64,000 nt of DNA, from the NCBI RefSeq assembly GCF_009905535.1, contig NZ_JAAALA010000008.1:73487-137486 (forward strand). The letters run 5' to 3'. The notes under the pieces were generated by a model. It was given only the letters and a program-made list of their open reading frames with translations. It did not search any database and had not been told where the DNA came from. Source of the DNA: Caulobacter sp. SLTY (GTDB lineage Bacteria; Pseudomonadota; Alphaproteobacteria; Caulobacterales; Caulobacteraceae). Shown one piece after another: positions 45,338-56,972 of this stretch (the first letter of the stretch is position 1; each line of letters begins with the position of its first letter). The position numbers and the translations under genes are program-made.

Positions 45338-46329
45338 TGGACATCCTGTTCCAGGATTTCCTTGGAAAACCGGCCTGGATGTGGGCCGGCTTCATCGTGC
45401 TGGTGCTTGCGCTGCTGGCCTTCGACCTCGGCGTGCTCCATCGCAAGACCCGCGAAATCCGCGTCGGCGAAAGCCTGGTGATGTCACTGGTCTACATCGC
45501 CCTGGGTCTGACCTTCGGCGGCTTCGTCTGGATGCAGCTGGGCCAGACGGCGGGCATCGAGTACCTCACCGGCTTCATCGTCGAGAAGAGCCTGGCGATC
45601 GACAACGTCTTCGTCATCGCCCTGATCTTCGGCTTCTTCGCCATTCCTCCGGCGCTGCAGCACCGGGTGCTGTTCTGGGGCATCCTCGGGGTGATCGTGC
45701 TACGCGCGATCATGATCGGTCTGGGCGCCACACTGGTCAGCGAGTTCTCCTGGGTCCTCTACCTCTTCGCCGCCTTCCTGGTGCTCACCGGGGTGAAGAT
45801 GCTGTGGCTTGGGGACAAGGAGGTGGACCTCTCCAAGAACCCGGTGCTCAAGCTGGTGCGGCGGGTCATGCCGGTCTCCGACCAGCTGCACGGTACGCGC
45901 TTTTTCGCCAAGCTTCCGAATGGACCCGGCGGCGCCCTGGTCTGGACGGCGACACCGATGTTCCTGGCGCTGGTGCTGATCGAGATCGCCGACCTGATCT
46001 TCGCCGTCGACTCGGTCCCGGCCATCTTCGCGATCACTACCGACCCCTACATCGTCTACACCTCCAACATCTTCGCCATCCTGGGGCTGCGCGCCCTCTA
46101 TTTCGCCCTGGCGGCCGTCCTCCATCGCTTCGCCTATCTCAAGCAGGCCCTGGCGGTGCTGCTGATCTTCATCGGCTCGAAGATCTTCCTCGCCGACCTG
46201 TTGGGCTGGGAGAAATTCCCGCCGGCGCTGTCACTGGGGGTCACCTTCGCCATCCTGGCGGCCGGCATCGGCTGGTCGCTGTGGCGAACCCGCAACGTCT
46301 CCGAGCGACCCTCCCTGGAAAGCTCGTGA
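45337..46329 (+). CDS. TerC/Alx family membrane protein
   Basis: 330 residues, about eight membrane segments. Contains the TerC hallmarks FDLGVLHRKTREI with Asp in TM1, VEKSLAIDNVFVIALIFGFF, LIEIADLIFAVDSVPAIFAI (acidic residues in membrane helices) and YLKQALAVLLIFIGSKIFL. TerC/Alx proteins export manganese or help metalate exoenzymes; tellurite resistance is not implied by this sequence alone. Coupled to the preceding small gene by TGATG. Confidence 0.92.
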   Translation: MDILFQDFLGKPAWMWAGFIVLVLALLAFDLGVLHRKTREIRVGESLVMSLVYIALGLTFGGFVWMQLGQTAGIEYLTGFIVEKSLAIDNVFVIALIFGFFAIPPALQHRVLFWGILGVIVLRAIMIGLGATLVSEFSWVLYLFAAFLVLTGVKMLWLGDKEVDLSKNPVLKLVRRVMPVSDQLHGTRFFAKLPNGPGGALVWTATPMFLALVLIEIADLIFAVDSVPAIFAITTDPYIVYTSNIFAILGLRALYFALAAVLHRFAYLKQALAVLLIFIGSKIFLADLLGWEKFPPALSLGVTFAILAAGIGWSLWRTRNVSERPSLESS

Positions 46330-46359
46330 TACGGGACTAAGTCTCGACACAACGTCCTC

Positions 46360-46380
46360 GGGCGGCCAGCGTGGCCGTCC
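46360..46380 (+). other. Intergenic hairpin after TerC gene
   Basis: GGGCGGCCA-GCG-TGGCCGTCC is a nine-pair stem with one G-T wobble. It lies 30 bases after the TerC stop (46329) and 39 bases before the MipA/OmpV gene. It is followed by a GC-rich stretch and then GTTGTCGTTTTT; a terminator or attenuator is possible but not typical. Confidence 0.4.
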
Positions 46381-46418
46381 GGGGGCCCTTGTCGGTTGTC
46401 GTTTTTCTGGAGTTCACC

Positions 46419-47252
46419 ATGCGTACCGCCCTCCTCGCCGCGGCCCTTGCCGTGGCCGCCCCCGGCTTCGCCCTGGCCGCCGACCCCCAGCCCCGGGATC
46501 AGCCCCAGGATCAGCCGGAGGGGTGGACCGTCACCGTAGGCGCCGCGGCCGTGGCCAGCCCCGTCTGGCAGGGCTCTGACGACACCGCCGTCTCGCTCTT
46601 CCCGGACCTGCGCGTCGGCTACAAAGACGTCTTCTTCGCCTCCCTGCCGGACGGCATCGGCTGGAACGCGATCAACTCGGACGGCTGGAAAGCCGGCCCG
46701 GTCGCCAAGATCCGCTTCGGCCGTGATGAGGAGGATGGCGGATCGCCCTTCCGCATCTCCGGCGACAGCGACGCCCTGATCGGCCTGGGCGATGTCGACG
46801 CGGCCGTCGAAGTCGGCGGGTTCGTCGAGAAGCGCTTGGGCGACCGCGAACAGTGGCGCGTTAAGGCCGAGGCCCGCCGTGGCTTCGGCGGCCACGAAGG
46901 CCTGCTGCTGGACGCCTCGGCCACCTACCAGGCCCGCTTCGGCTACACCCAGCTCAACGTCGGCCCCAAGCTGACCGTGGCCAGCGAAGACTACATGCAG
47001 ACCTATTTCGGCATCGATCCGCTCCAGTCGGTGCGGTCCGGCCTGCCGACCTACCAGGCGGACGGCGGGCTGCTCTCCTATGGCGTCAGCGCCCAACTAA
47101 TCCAGCCGCTCAACCGGCGCAGCGCCATCCTGGCCTTCGCCTCCTACGACCGCCTCGCCGACAACGCCGCGGACTCTCCCCTGGTGCGCCTGCGCGGCGA
47201 CGAGAACCAGTTCACGGTCGGCATCGGCTATGGCCTGAGGTTCGGCTTCTAG
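46419..47252 (+). CDS. MipA/OmpV family outer-membrane protein
   Basis: 277 residues from ATG 46419 (TGGAG upstream; frame opens at 46371). Signal peptide MRTALLAAALAVAAPGFALAA, then GWTVTVGAAAVASPVWQGSDDTAVSLFPDLRVGY, characteristic of MipA/OmpV, amphipathic strands through the rest, and a C-terminal GIGYGLRFGF with terminal Phe for barrel insertion. MipA proteins are scaffolds for murein-synthesising complexes, or porin-like. The ligand is not evident. Confidence 0.9.
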   Translation: MRTALLAAALAVAAPGFALAADPQPRDQPQDQPEGWTVTVGAAAVASPVWQGSDDTAVSLFPDLRVGYKDVFFASLPDGIGWNAINSDGWKAGPVAKIRFGRDEEDGGSPFRISGDSDALIGLGDVDAAVEVGGFVEKRLGDREQWRVKAEARRGFGGHEGLLLDASATYQARFGYTQLNVGPKLTVASEDYMQTYFGIDPLQSVRSGLPTYQADGGLLSYGVSAQLIQPLNRRSAILAFASYDRLADNAADSPLVRLRGDENQFTVGIGYGLRFGF

Positions 47253-47376
47253 GTCAGGGCAGCCGCCGGACTGGACCGACGGCGGGTCCAGCCGACGACA
47301 CCCGGCGATTTTTCTCGCCCGCAGTCCGCGGCTTGTCGAAACCGACAGCGGTGAGGAGATCAGCGGCCCGAGGCCG
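47253..47376. other. Convergent intergenic region with two hairpins
   Basis: Between the MipA/OmpV gene (plus) and pncA (minus). CTGGACC/GGTCCAG (47271-47277 with 47285-47291) follows the first gene; a TTTTT lies about 18 bases beyond its stem. AGCGGCC/GGCCGCT (47362-47368 with 47372-47378) abuts the pncA stop. Both are plausible transcript ends, but neither has a directly adjacent T-run. Confidence 0.45.
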
Positions 47377-48015
47377 CTACGCGGCTGTCGCCAGGGCGAC
47401 ACCTTGGGTGCGAAGCGCCAGCATCGCTGCATCCAGGGACCCGTTCATGTCGATGGCGCGCGCCGCGTCGGTCACCACCATTGCCTCAAAGCCCTCACTG
47501 ACGGCGTCCTCGGCCGAGTAGCGGACGCAGAAGTCGAGGGCCAGGCCCACGAAGACGCATCGTGTCAGGCGCCGGTCCCGCAGATAGCCGGCCAGGCCCG
47601 TCGCGGTCGTCTTGTCGTTTTCAAAGAAGGCCGAGTAGGAGTCGACGGCGGGGTTGTAGCCCTTGCGAAGGATGACCTCCGCCCGGTCGACGAGGCCGCC
47701 GGACTTGATCAGCGGATGGAAGTCGGCCCCAGGGCTACCCTGCACGCAGTGATCAGGCCACAGAACCTGCTCGCCATAGGGCGCGGTCATCGTCGAGAAG
47801 GGCTCGGCGCCGTGCGTCGAGGCGAACGAGATCTGATTACGGGGGTGCCAGTCCTGGGTCAGCACCACATGGGCGAACCGCTCGGCGATGCGGTTGACCA
47901 GCGGCATGATCTCGTCACCGCCCGGCACGGCAAGCGCGCCGCCGGGACAGAAGTCGATCTGCGGATCGATGACGATCAGGACATCGCCGTCCGCGGGATT
48001 GTTCAGGTCGATCAT
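47377..48015 (-). CDS. pncA: Nicotinamidase PncA
   Basis: 212 residues. Hydrolyses nicotinamide to nicotinate in NAD salvage. VIDPQIDFCPGGALAVPGGDEI holds the catalytic Asp, TQDWHPRNQISFASTH the metal ligands, HCVQGSPGADFHP follows, and GLALDFCVRYSAEDAVSEGF contains the catalytic Cys. Full set and normal length. It is the last gene of a minus-strand group VWA-purA-like-pncB-pncA, starting 18 bases after pncB. Confidence 0.96.
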   Translation of the reverse strand: MIDLNNPADGDVLIVIDPQIDFCPGGALAVPGGDEIMPLVNRIAERFAHVVLTQDWHPRNQISFASTHGAEPFSTMTAPYGEQVLWPDHCVQGSPGADFHPLIKSGGLVDRAEVILRKGYNPAVDSYSAFFENDKTTATGLAGYLRDRRLTRCVFVGLALDFCVRYSAEDAVSEGFEAMVVTDAARAIDMNGSLDAAMLALRTQGVALATAA

Positions 48016-48033
48016 GCGTGGATATCCTTCGGA

Positions 48034-49359
48034 TCAGACCAGGACCGGGGCGCCGTGTACGCCTTCGACCCCGAACACCCGCCGGTAGCGGACGATCTCC
48101 TCCGCCGGACCGGAGGCCTTGTTGTAATTGTCGGATAGCTTGACCGCCGGCCTGCCGTTCGCGGTGGTCACCTTGCAGACCAGGGAAACCGGATCGAACA
48201 GGCCTTCGCCGCGTGGGTCGCACCCCCGAAAATCGTTGCTGGCGTTGGTGCCCCAGCCATAGGCCCTGCCGACACGACCATCGAAATGGGCGTGGATTTC
48301 GCCGATGTCCTCGCCGTGCGGCTCGAAGCCGGGAACGCGGACATCCAGGCCGTCGGAGAACAGCACAAAGCGGCTAGTCGGATCGACGCCGTGCCCCTGC
48401 AGCCAGTCGATGAGCTCTTCGCCCGCCTCCACCGGCGCCTTGGAGTCCGGCCGATACCCTCGCCAGTTCAGGGGCAGCCAGGTCGGCGCATCGCGCAGGA
48501 ACTGGGTGGTGCCGAAGGTGTCCGGCAAGGCGACGAGCAGGTTGCCCGAATAGGCGCCCTGCCACTGTTTGCACAGCTCGTATTGGCTGGCCTTCAGCTC
48601 CTCGTCGGTATTGGCCAGCGCGGCCAGCACCATCGGCAGCTCATGGGCGTTGGTGCCCTTGGCGTCGAACCCGTGCTTCATCGCCAGATAGGCGTTGCTG
48701 GTGCCTACGAAGCGGTCGCCAAGGACCTGCGCCATCGCCAGCACCACCCACTCGTGCCAGAGAAACGAGTGGCGCCGCCGCGTCCCGAAGTCTGAGAGCG
48801 CCAGACCCTCGAGCCGCTTCAACTGCTTCAGCTTCGCCAGCAGCTTGGACTTGGCCCCGGCGTAGAGGAAATCCAGCTCCATCTCGCCACGCTGACGGTG
48901 CCCGGCCCGACTCTTCAACTCGCTGACGATCGACAGGGCGTGGATTTCCCACCAGGTCGTCGCCGCCCAGGAACCGGTGAAGGTAAGGACGTACTGTCCG
49001 TCCTCCTTGCGCAGGTCGTAGTCCGGCAGGCGCAGGGCGCGCAGGAAATCGATGAAGGCTGGCTGGAAGATGCGCTTCTGGCCGTAAAAGGTCGCCCCAG
49101 ACAGCCAGATCAGCTCGTTCGGCCGAAAGCGCAGGCCGCGAACATGATCCAGCTGCGCGCGCAGTTCTTCTTCCGGAATGATGTCCGCCAGGCGGACCGA
49201 GCGCGTGCGGTTGGTCAGACCGAAGGTGACCTCCACATTCGGGAACCGCTCGTAAATGAACTGTCCCATCAGCAGCTTGTAGAAATCCGTGTCCAGCAGC
49301 GACCGCACGATGGGATCGATCTGGAAGCTTTGGTCGAAAGCCCGCTTGGCGAAGTCCAT
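48034..49359 (-). CDS. pncB: Nicotinate phosphoribosyltransferase PncB
   Basis: 441 residues. Makes nicotinate mononucleotide from nicotinate and PRPP, using the product of PncA. Family motifs: LLDTDFYKLLMGQFIYERFPNVEVTFGLTNRT at the start, FTGSWAATTWWEIHALSIVSEL, and the RHSFLWHEWVVLAMAQ segment with the conserved His. The C-terminal part has SDGLDVRVPGF and KLSDNYNKASGP. Length is normal. The 126 bases between it and the PurA-like gene upstream hold no gene I can support. Confidence 0.95.
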   Translation of the reverse strand: MDFAKRAFDQSFQIDPIVRSLLDTDFYKLLMGQFIYERFPNVEVTFGLTNRTRSVRLADIIPEEELRAQLDHVRGLRFRPNELIWLSGATFYGQKRIFQPAFIDFLRALRLPDYDLRKEDGQYVLTFTGSWAATTWWEIHALSIVSELKSRAGHRQRGEMELDFLYAGAKSKLLAKLKQLKRLEGLALSDFGTRRRHSFLWHEWVVLAMAQVLGDRFVGTSNAYLAMKHGFDAKGTNAHELPMVLAALANTDEELKASQYELCKQWQGAYSGNLLVALPDTFGTTQFLRDAPTWLPLNWRGYRPDSKAPVEAGEELIDWLQGHGVDPTSRFVLFSDGLDVRVPGFEPHGEDIGEIHAHFDGRVGRAYGWGTNASNDFRGCDPRGEGLFDPVSLVCKVTTANGRPAVKLSDNYNKASGPAEEIVRYRRVFGVEGVHGAPVLV

Positions 49360-49485
49360 GAGGCGCGTCCTGCTAGGCCCGGTCGATCAACGCGACCATC
49401 GCCCGGATGAACGGCTGAGCGGTCGACAAAGACGGCGAGATCTGCGGTCTGGGCGGCACGTTGCGGAACTCCGGTGGTCACGCCG

Positions 49486-50703
49486 TCAAGCAACAGCGGG
49501 TTCGCGCAGACGAACCCCGACGCGATCGGGACCCCAACTCTCCGCCTTCAGCGGCAGACTTAGCCTCGTGCTGACGGTTCCGGCAAGCGCGTGGGCCGAA
49601 TGCCGGGTCGTCCCGCCGGCCTCAACCAGCGGCGCGGGGCCGCGCGCCTGATCCAGGCAGGTCACCGCCAGACTGGCCCGGACCGCGACCGGTCCCGGGT
49701 CGGCCAGCCGCCGGTCGGCGGCGATCGCCCCTGCCAGGCGGTCGAGATCGAGCGGCGCATATCGGATGCGGCCCTGCCAGGGGTTGGGGGCATTGGTCGG
49801 ATCGACGACGTCGAAGGCCTCCAGCCGTGCAGTAGCCCCAGGCAGCGGCCCAGCCCCGTGCCGGGTCGCATAGGCGCGGGTGATGTAGGTCGCCTCGATG
49901 GCGTCCAGGCCGGCTTCGCGAGCGATGGCCGTCATGTTGACCAGGCCGGTGTGTGACCGGGTCACGTGCGGAAAGACCCCGATGGCCTGATCCAGCAGCA
50001 ATCCCTGCGCCCCTTCGAAGACAATCGGGCCCCTGTCGCCGAGGCCGCCGTCCGGCGACTGCCGCACCGTTTCGACAAAGCGCCGGCAGTCCTCGATGAA
50101 CACCGCCAGCAGCCCATCGTCCGCCAACACCCGCGCCTCCTCCGCCGACAGGTCCACAACGCCCAGCGCCGCCAGCCGGCGCGGAACCCAATGGTCGCGG
50201 ATCGCCCCGAGCCGGTCTTCAAGGCCCGCGCCCGCCAGGTCGGCCACTGTCAGCGCGAAGGCCGGATCCAACGCCCGTTCGATGGTCTCGCCAAAGCCCA
50301 GGCCACAGCTGCCGTGCCGACCGTCGCCGCGCGACCGCTCCACGGCTTGGTTGATCAGCATATCCCAGGGGGTCGTCACAAGGCCGCGGGCGTCGGCGCT
50401 GATCTCCACGCAACCGCCCTGCGCTGCCACCGCCTCCCGCTCGGCCTCCAGCAGCATCGGGTGATGCACGAAGAACCGCGACAGGTGGGTGGCGGCCCCG
50501 GCGAACGCGCCGGACCCGATGTGGTGGAAGACGTGACGCCGGCCATCGGCCAGCGCCACGGTATGGCCGGCCTGCGCCCCGCCGTTGGAGCGCACCACGA
50601 CCGGGCGATCCTGGGCACCAGCCGCCAGGACGTCGACGAGGTGCCCCTTGCCCTCGTCTCCGTACCCTGCCCCGATGACGGCCTGGGCGACGCGCCTGCT
50701 CAT
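49486..50703 (-). CDS. Divergent adenylosuccinate synthetase homologue
   Basis: 405 residues, PurA family but shorter than the usual ~430. Kept: GAGYGDEGKGHLVD (general-base D16, K19), GHT with H47, FEGAQGLLLD (229-238), VTRSHTG, and the nucleotide-base site GPDR (391-394). Lost or changed: the TTGRG(I/L)GP loop reads HGSCGLGF (130-137), the guanine motif TKLD reads VTCLD, and the aspartate-binding TTGRxRRxG loop is replaced by TNAPNPWQGRIRYAPLD (303-319). A GTP-driven ligase on IMP or a similar nucleotide without the usual aspartate grip is plausible. It is encoded between a VWA gene (10-base gap) and pncB. Confidence 0.8.
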   Translation of the reverse strand: MSRRVAQAVIGAGYGDEGKGHLVDVLAAGAQDRPVVVRSNGGAQAGHTVALADGRRHVFHHIGSGAFAGAATHLSRFFVHHPMLLEAEREAVAAQGGCVEISADARGLVTTPWDMLINQAVERSRGDGRHGSCGLGFGETIERALDPAFALTVADLAGAGLEDRLGAIRDHWVPRRLAALGVVDLSAEEARVLADDGLLAVFIEDCRRFVETVRQSPDGGLGDRGPIVFEGAQGLLLDQAIGVFPHVTRSHTGLVNMTAIAREAGLDAIEATYITRAYATRHGAGPLPGATARLEAFDVVDPTNAPNPWQGRIRYAPLDLDRLAGAIAADRRLADPGPVAVRASLAVTCLDQARGPAPLVEAGGTTRHSAHALAGTVSTRLSLPLKAESWGPDRVGVRLREPAVA

Positions 50704-50713
50704 CGCCCCCTCC

Positions 50714-51634
50714 CTAACCCAGCAGCCGGCGCAGCATGCCGCCTGCTCCGGGCGGGCGCCGCATGGTCTGCAGGGCCTTGGCCACCACGGCCGAGGCAGG
50801 CCCCGACCAGCTGCCGGCGACCGAGCCCAGATCGGCGCCTTCGGCGACCTGGATGGCCGACACCACCACCTCCGCCAGCCTGCGGTGATCGTCGAGGATC
50901 AGTAGGCGGCCCGGCAACAACGGCTTCCAGCTCCGCAGCACCCGCCCGAGATCGTGCCCAGCGTAGCCCTCCATCACCACCACGTGGAAGACATCGAAAT
51001 TGCGCTGCGCCAGCGCCAGGCATTCCCGGGCGGACAGGCCGCGCTCGATGTCCTCGCCGAAGACGTCGATCATCTGGTCGCGGGTCATCCCGTCAAGGAT
51101 AGGCTCGTCGCCGATGGTGAACAGATAGCCCCGCCGGCCCCGCCGAGCCATGCAGTCCACATCCGTGCGGAGTCCGGCGAAGGCGTGGGCGGCCGAGTAG
51201 GACTCCCCGCCATTGCCACCCCCGCCGCCCTCCAGCCACAGGCGCCGGACCTGGTCGGCAAGGCGGATGTCGGCCTCGAACTGGGTGACCTGAAGCGGGG
51301 CTATGTCGGTCTCCGCATCGCCCACGGCCATGACCATCACATGAGGATCGGGCACCGGCCTGCGCTCATAGATTTCGGTCGCCAGCGTGTTCAGTCCGCT
51401 GTTCATCAGTTCGTGGGCGATCAGCCCCATCGAACCGGTCACATCCGAGGCCAGGATGATCGGCGTGGACATCGGATTGTCTTCGCTGTCCCGCGACTCC
51501 CGGACCCCGATCAAGGCCGGATCGAACTCAGGGTCCATCCGGCGCGCCGTGAAAATCTGGTCGCGCGAGCGGCCGTGCACGTTGCGGCTGGCGTAATCGT
51601 CCCAAGCCGACCGGCTCCAACGTCCCGAGCCCAT
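50714..51634 (-). CDS. VWA-domain protein with MIDAS motif
   Basis: 306 residues from ATG 51634 (GGAGAG upstream; frame opens at 51661). The von Willebrand A fold with metal-ion adhesion site DVTGSMG (D64, T66, S68) begins near residue 57; Gly-rich GGGGGNGGESY (136-146) may supply the second MIDAS loop. The last third, including WSGPASAVVAKAL, is of unclear fold. The N-terminal 50 residues are basic/aromatic (WSRSAWDDYASRNVHGRSRDQIF). No signal peptide, so cytoplasmic. Such VWA proteins often partner ATPases or metabolic enzymes; here the partner would be the adjacent PurA-like protein or the NAD enzymes. Confidence 0.8.
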   Translation of the reverse strand: MGSGRWSRSAWDDYASRNVHGRSRDQIFTARRMDPEFDPALIGVRESRDSEDNPMSTPIILASDVTGSMGLIAHELMNSGLNTLATEIYERRPVPDPHVMVMAVGDAETDIAPLQVTQFEADIRLADQVRRLWLEGGGGGNGGESYSAAHAFAGLRTDVDCMARRGRRGYLFTIGDEPILDGMTRDQMIDVFGEDIERGLSARECLALAQRNFDVFHVVVMEGYAGHDLGRVLRSWKPLLPGRLLILDDHRRLAEVVVSAIQVAEGADLGSVAGSWSGPASAVVAKALQTMRRPPGAGGMLRRLLG

Positions 51635-51689
51635 GTTCGTCTCTCCTCTGTCCGCCACCACGGTGGCTCCGATAGCCGAACCCTAGGAT

Positions 51690-51695
51690 CGTCAA
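51690..51695 (-). promoter_or_regulatory. Candidate -35 element for the VWA operon
   Basis: On the minus strand TTGACG matches the Caulobacterales housekeeping -35. Thirteen bases further the sequence GCTATCGG resembles the first half of the -10 GCTANAWC. The NrtR-type palindrome lies directly upstream. Spacing suits transcription of VWA-purA-like-pncB-pncA. Confidence 0.45.
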
Positions 51696-51697
51696 AC

Positions 51698-51725
51698 TTT
51701 GTTGTAAAGTGTATTTTGCAACTAA
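51698..51725. promoter_or_regulatory. NrtR operator candidate (imperfect palindrome)
   Basis: TTTGTTGTAAA (51698-51708) and TTTGCAACTAA (51715-51725) are inverted repeats matching at 9 of 11 positions around a six-base spacer. It is the only AT-rich stretch in the divergent gap between the VWA gene (51634) and nrtR (51734). NrtR boxes are AT-rich palindromes of this size. Binding would control both directions, and it ends eight bases before the nrtR ATG. Confidence 0.65.
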
Positions 51726-51733
51726 CTTAGAAG

Positions 51734-52429
51734 ATGTCAGATTGGCGCATGCCTCAGACCGTCCATCCCGACCACAAACAGATCGTCACCGCCGACGTGG
51801 TGCTGCTCACCGTCGTAGAGGGGCGGCTGGCGGTCGGGCTGCTGACCCGGGAAAACGAACCGTTCGCCGGTCGCGGCGCGCTGATCGGCGGCTATGTCCA
51901 TGCCGATAAGGACCGCGACACCGACGCGACCGCCGCCCGCGTGCTGCGCGACAAGACCGGCCTCGAGGGCTTCTTCATCGAACAGTTGGCCACCTTTTCG
52001 GGCCCAAAGCGCGATCCGCGCGGCTGGTCGATCTCCGTGGCCTACCTCGCCCTCACCCCGCTGCAGCGGCTGACCAATGTCCTGGGCGAGGCGAGCCGGG
52101 TGTCGCTGGTTCCGGTCGATCAGGCGCGGGATTTGCCCTTCGACCACGGTGAGATCCTGGCCGCAGCGGTCGGCCGGCTGCGGTCAAAGGGGGCCTATTC
52201 CACCCTGCCCGCCCGGCTGTTGCCCGAGGTCTTCACCCTTACCGAACTTCAGGCCACCTACCAGATCGCCCTCGGTGTCCCCCGCATCGACAAGAGTTCA
52301 TTCCGCCGCAAGCTGAACGAACTGGCCCTGATCGAACCGGTCGAGGGACTCCGCGCCGAAACCGGCGGCCGTCAGGCCCAACTCTACCGGCTGCGCCAGG
52401 AAATCTCGGTGTTTGAGCGCCGCCTCTAA
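51734..52429 (+). CDS. nrtR: NrtR-family Nudix transcriptional regulator of NAD metabolism
   Basis: 231 residues. N-terminal Nudix-like domain in which the catalytic Nudix box (GX5EX7REUXEEXGU) is degenerate: GGYVHADKDRDTDATAARVLRDKTGL lacks the first Glu and the RE..EE core. It would sense rather than hydrolyse ADP-ribose-type ligands. C-terminal winged HTH (FTLTELQATYQIALGVPRIDKSSFRRKL). The family represses NAD-salvage genes; here pncB and pncA are in the divergent operon. ATG 51734 with AGAAG is likely; residue 6 ATG is an alternative. Confidence 0.92.
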   Translation: MSDWRMPQTVHPDHKQIVTADVVLLTVVEGRLAVGLLTRENEPFAGRGALIGGYVHADKDRDTDATAARVLRDKTGLEGFFIEQLATFSGPKRDPRGWSISVAYLALTPLQRLTNVLGEASRVSLVPVDQARDLPFDHGEILAAAVGRLRSKGAYSTLPARLLPEVFTLTELQATYQIALGVPRIDKSSFRRKLNELALIEPVEGLRAETGGRQAQLYRLRQEISVFERRL

Positions 52430-52439
52430 CCCAGGCGCG

Positions 52440-53986
<1,547 letters not shown>

Positions 53987-53990
<4 letters not shown>

Positions 53991-55330
53991 TTTTTGCGGT
54001 CCAATAGCGCTGCGAAGAAGCCGTCCGTGCCGGCCTTGCGGGGCGACAGCCGCAGGTAGCCCTGCGGCGTCGTGAAATCCGGAAAGAGGTCGATCTTGCT
54101 CAGCTTGAAGGCGCTGTTGCGGGCCAGGAAGGCCTCGACCTGTTGCTCGTTCTCCTCGGCGAAGAAGGAGCAGGTCACATAGACCATCCGCCCGCCGGGT
54201 TTGACGAATTCACTCGCTTGATCAAGCACCTTGCGCTGTTCGTTCAGACGCCGCTGTAACGTATCGGGCGTCAGCCGCCACTTGGCGTCCGGATGCCGTC
54301 GCCAGGTGCCAGAGCCGGTGCAGGGGGCATCGACGAACACCATGTCCATCGTCTCCTGCAGGCCGTTCAGCGGCTCCTTGTTGAGCGGCGTCCGCAGTTC
54401 CAGGTTGGTCACGCCGGCCCGCGTCGCCCGCGGGATGATGTCGGTCATCCGCCGCGCGTCGCTGTCGTAGGCGTAGATCTTGCCGGTGTTGCCCATCGCC
54501 GCCGCCAGGGCCAGGGTCTTGCCCCCGCCGCCGGCGCAATAGTCCAGCACTTGGCAACCCTTCACGTCGCCGGCCACCGCCGCCGCCATCTGACTGCCCA
54601 GGTCCTGCACCTCGAACCAGCCCATGGCGAAGGCGGGATGGATCTCCACCGCCGCCGCTCGCTCCGCCGCCGCCGGGGCCGGCACGCGCAACGCGTCGGG
54701 CAGCACGCCCGCCGGCTCGGCGCCCATGCCCTCCAGCGCCTTCAGCACCTCGTAGGCGTCGCTCTTCAGCCGATTGACCCGCAGATCCACCGGCGCGCGC
54801 TGGGCGAAGGCGATGCCTTCTTCGACCCGGTCCTTGCCGAAGGTGCGGGCCATGCTGGCCTCGATCCAGTCGGGATAGTCGCCGCGAACATCGGCCTTTG
54901 CTTTCGACAGATCGTACTTTGGACCGGTTGCTTCGGTCACCTCGCCGAGCTTGTCGACGGCGGCGTAGACAACCGGCGGCGCACCCGGGCTGCCAAGCCT
55001 GAAAAGAACCTCGAATTCGTCGCCTGACAGGGCGCCAGGTCCATGGGGATCGGCGCACGCCTCCAGGATTCGGTCGGGCTCCCATCCCCAAACCGCTCGA
55101 AGTGCCGCCAGTGCCCGGGCGCGATTGCTCTCCTCACCCATCATGAAGGCGAGCGACCGCTGCCGGCGCAGCACGTCCAGCGCCAGCCCCGACACCCAGG
55201 CCCGGTCCTTGGACCCGGCATAGCGCGCGCCGTCACTCCAGGTTTTCAGCGCCTGTCGAACCGGCTTGTGGCGCAGCTCGATGTCATCCAGCACCTGGAT
55301 CGCCGCCGCGATGCGTCCGCCATCCCTCAC
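53987..55330 (-). CDS. RsmB/NOP-family rRNA (cytosine-C5) methyltransferase
   Basis: 447 residues. N-terminal NusB-like helical domain ([20 protein letters not shown]...[17 protein letters not shown]), then the methyltransferase with SAM motif [18 protein letters not shown], motif [22 protein letters not shown] and motif [18 protein letters not shown]. Both catalytic cysteines are there. This layout suggests RsmB (m5C967 of 16S rRNA). GTG 55330 is used as the start, with GAGGG upstream. It sits between guaB and guaA. Confidence 0.9.
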
Positions 55331-55349
55331 TGGGTACCCTCACTCAACT

Positions 55350-56861
<1,512 letters not shown>

Positions 56862-56972
56862 TCAACCGCGGCCTTGTGACATCGCCTCCGGACGGCCTGC
56901 CCTTCGTGCAATCGGAACAGGCGGCGGGCTCAGGGGTTTTGTCGGCTCATCGCAGTAACGGAGCGTTTCCCC

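Noticed and set aside
49486-50703. PurA-like protein as phage PurZ (2-aminoadenine synthesis)
   Set aside because: PurZ enzymes are known for altering the general-base Asp, which is kept here (GDEGKG), and no phage or DNA-modification genes are near. A different change, in the aspartate loop, is seen.
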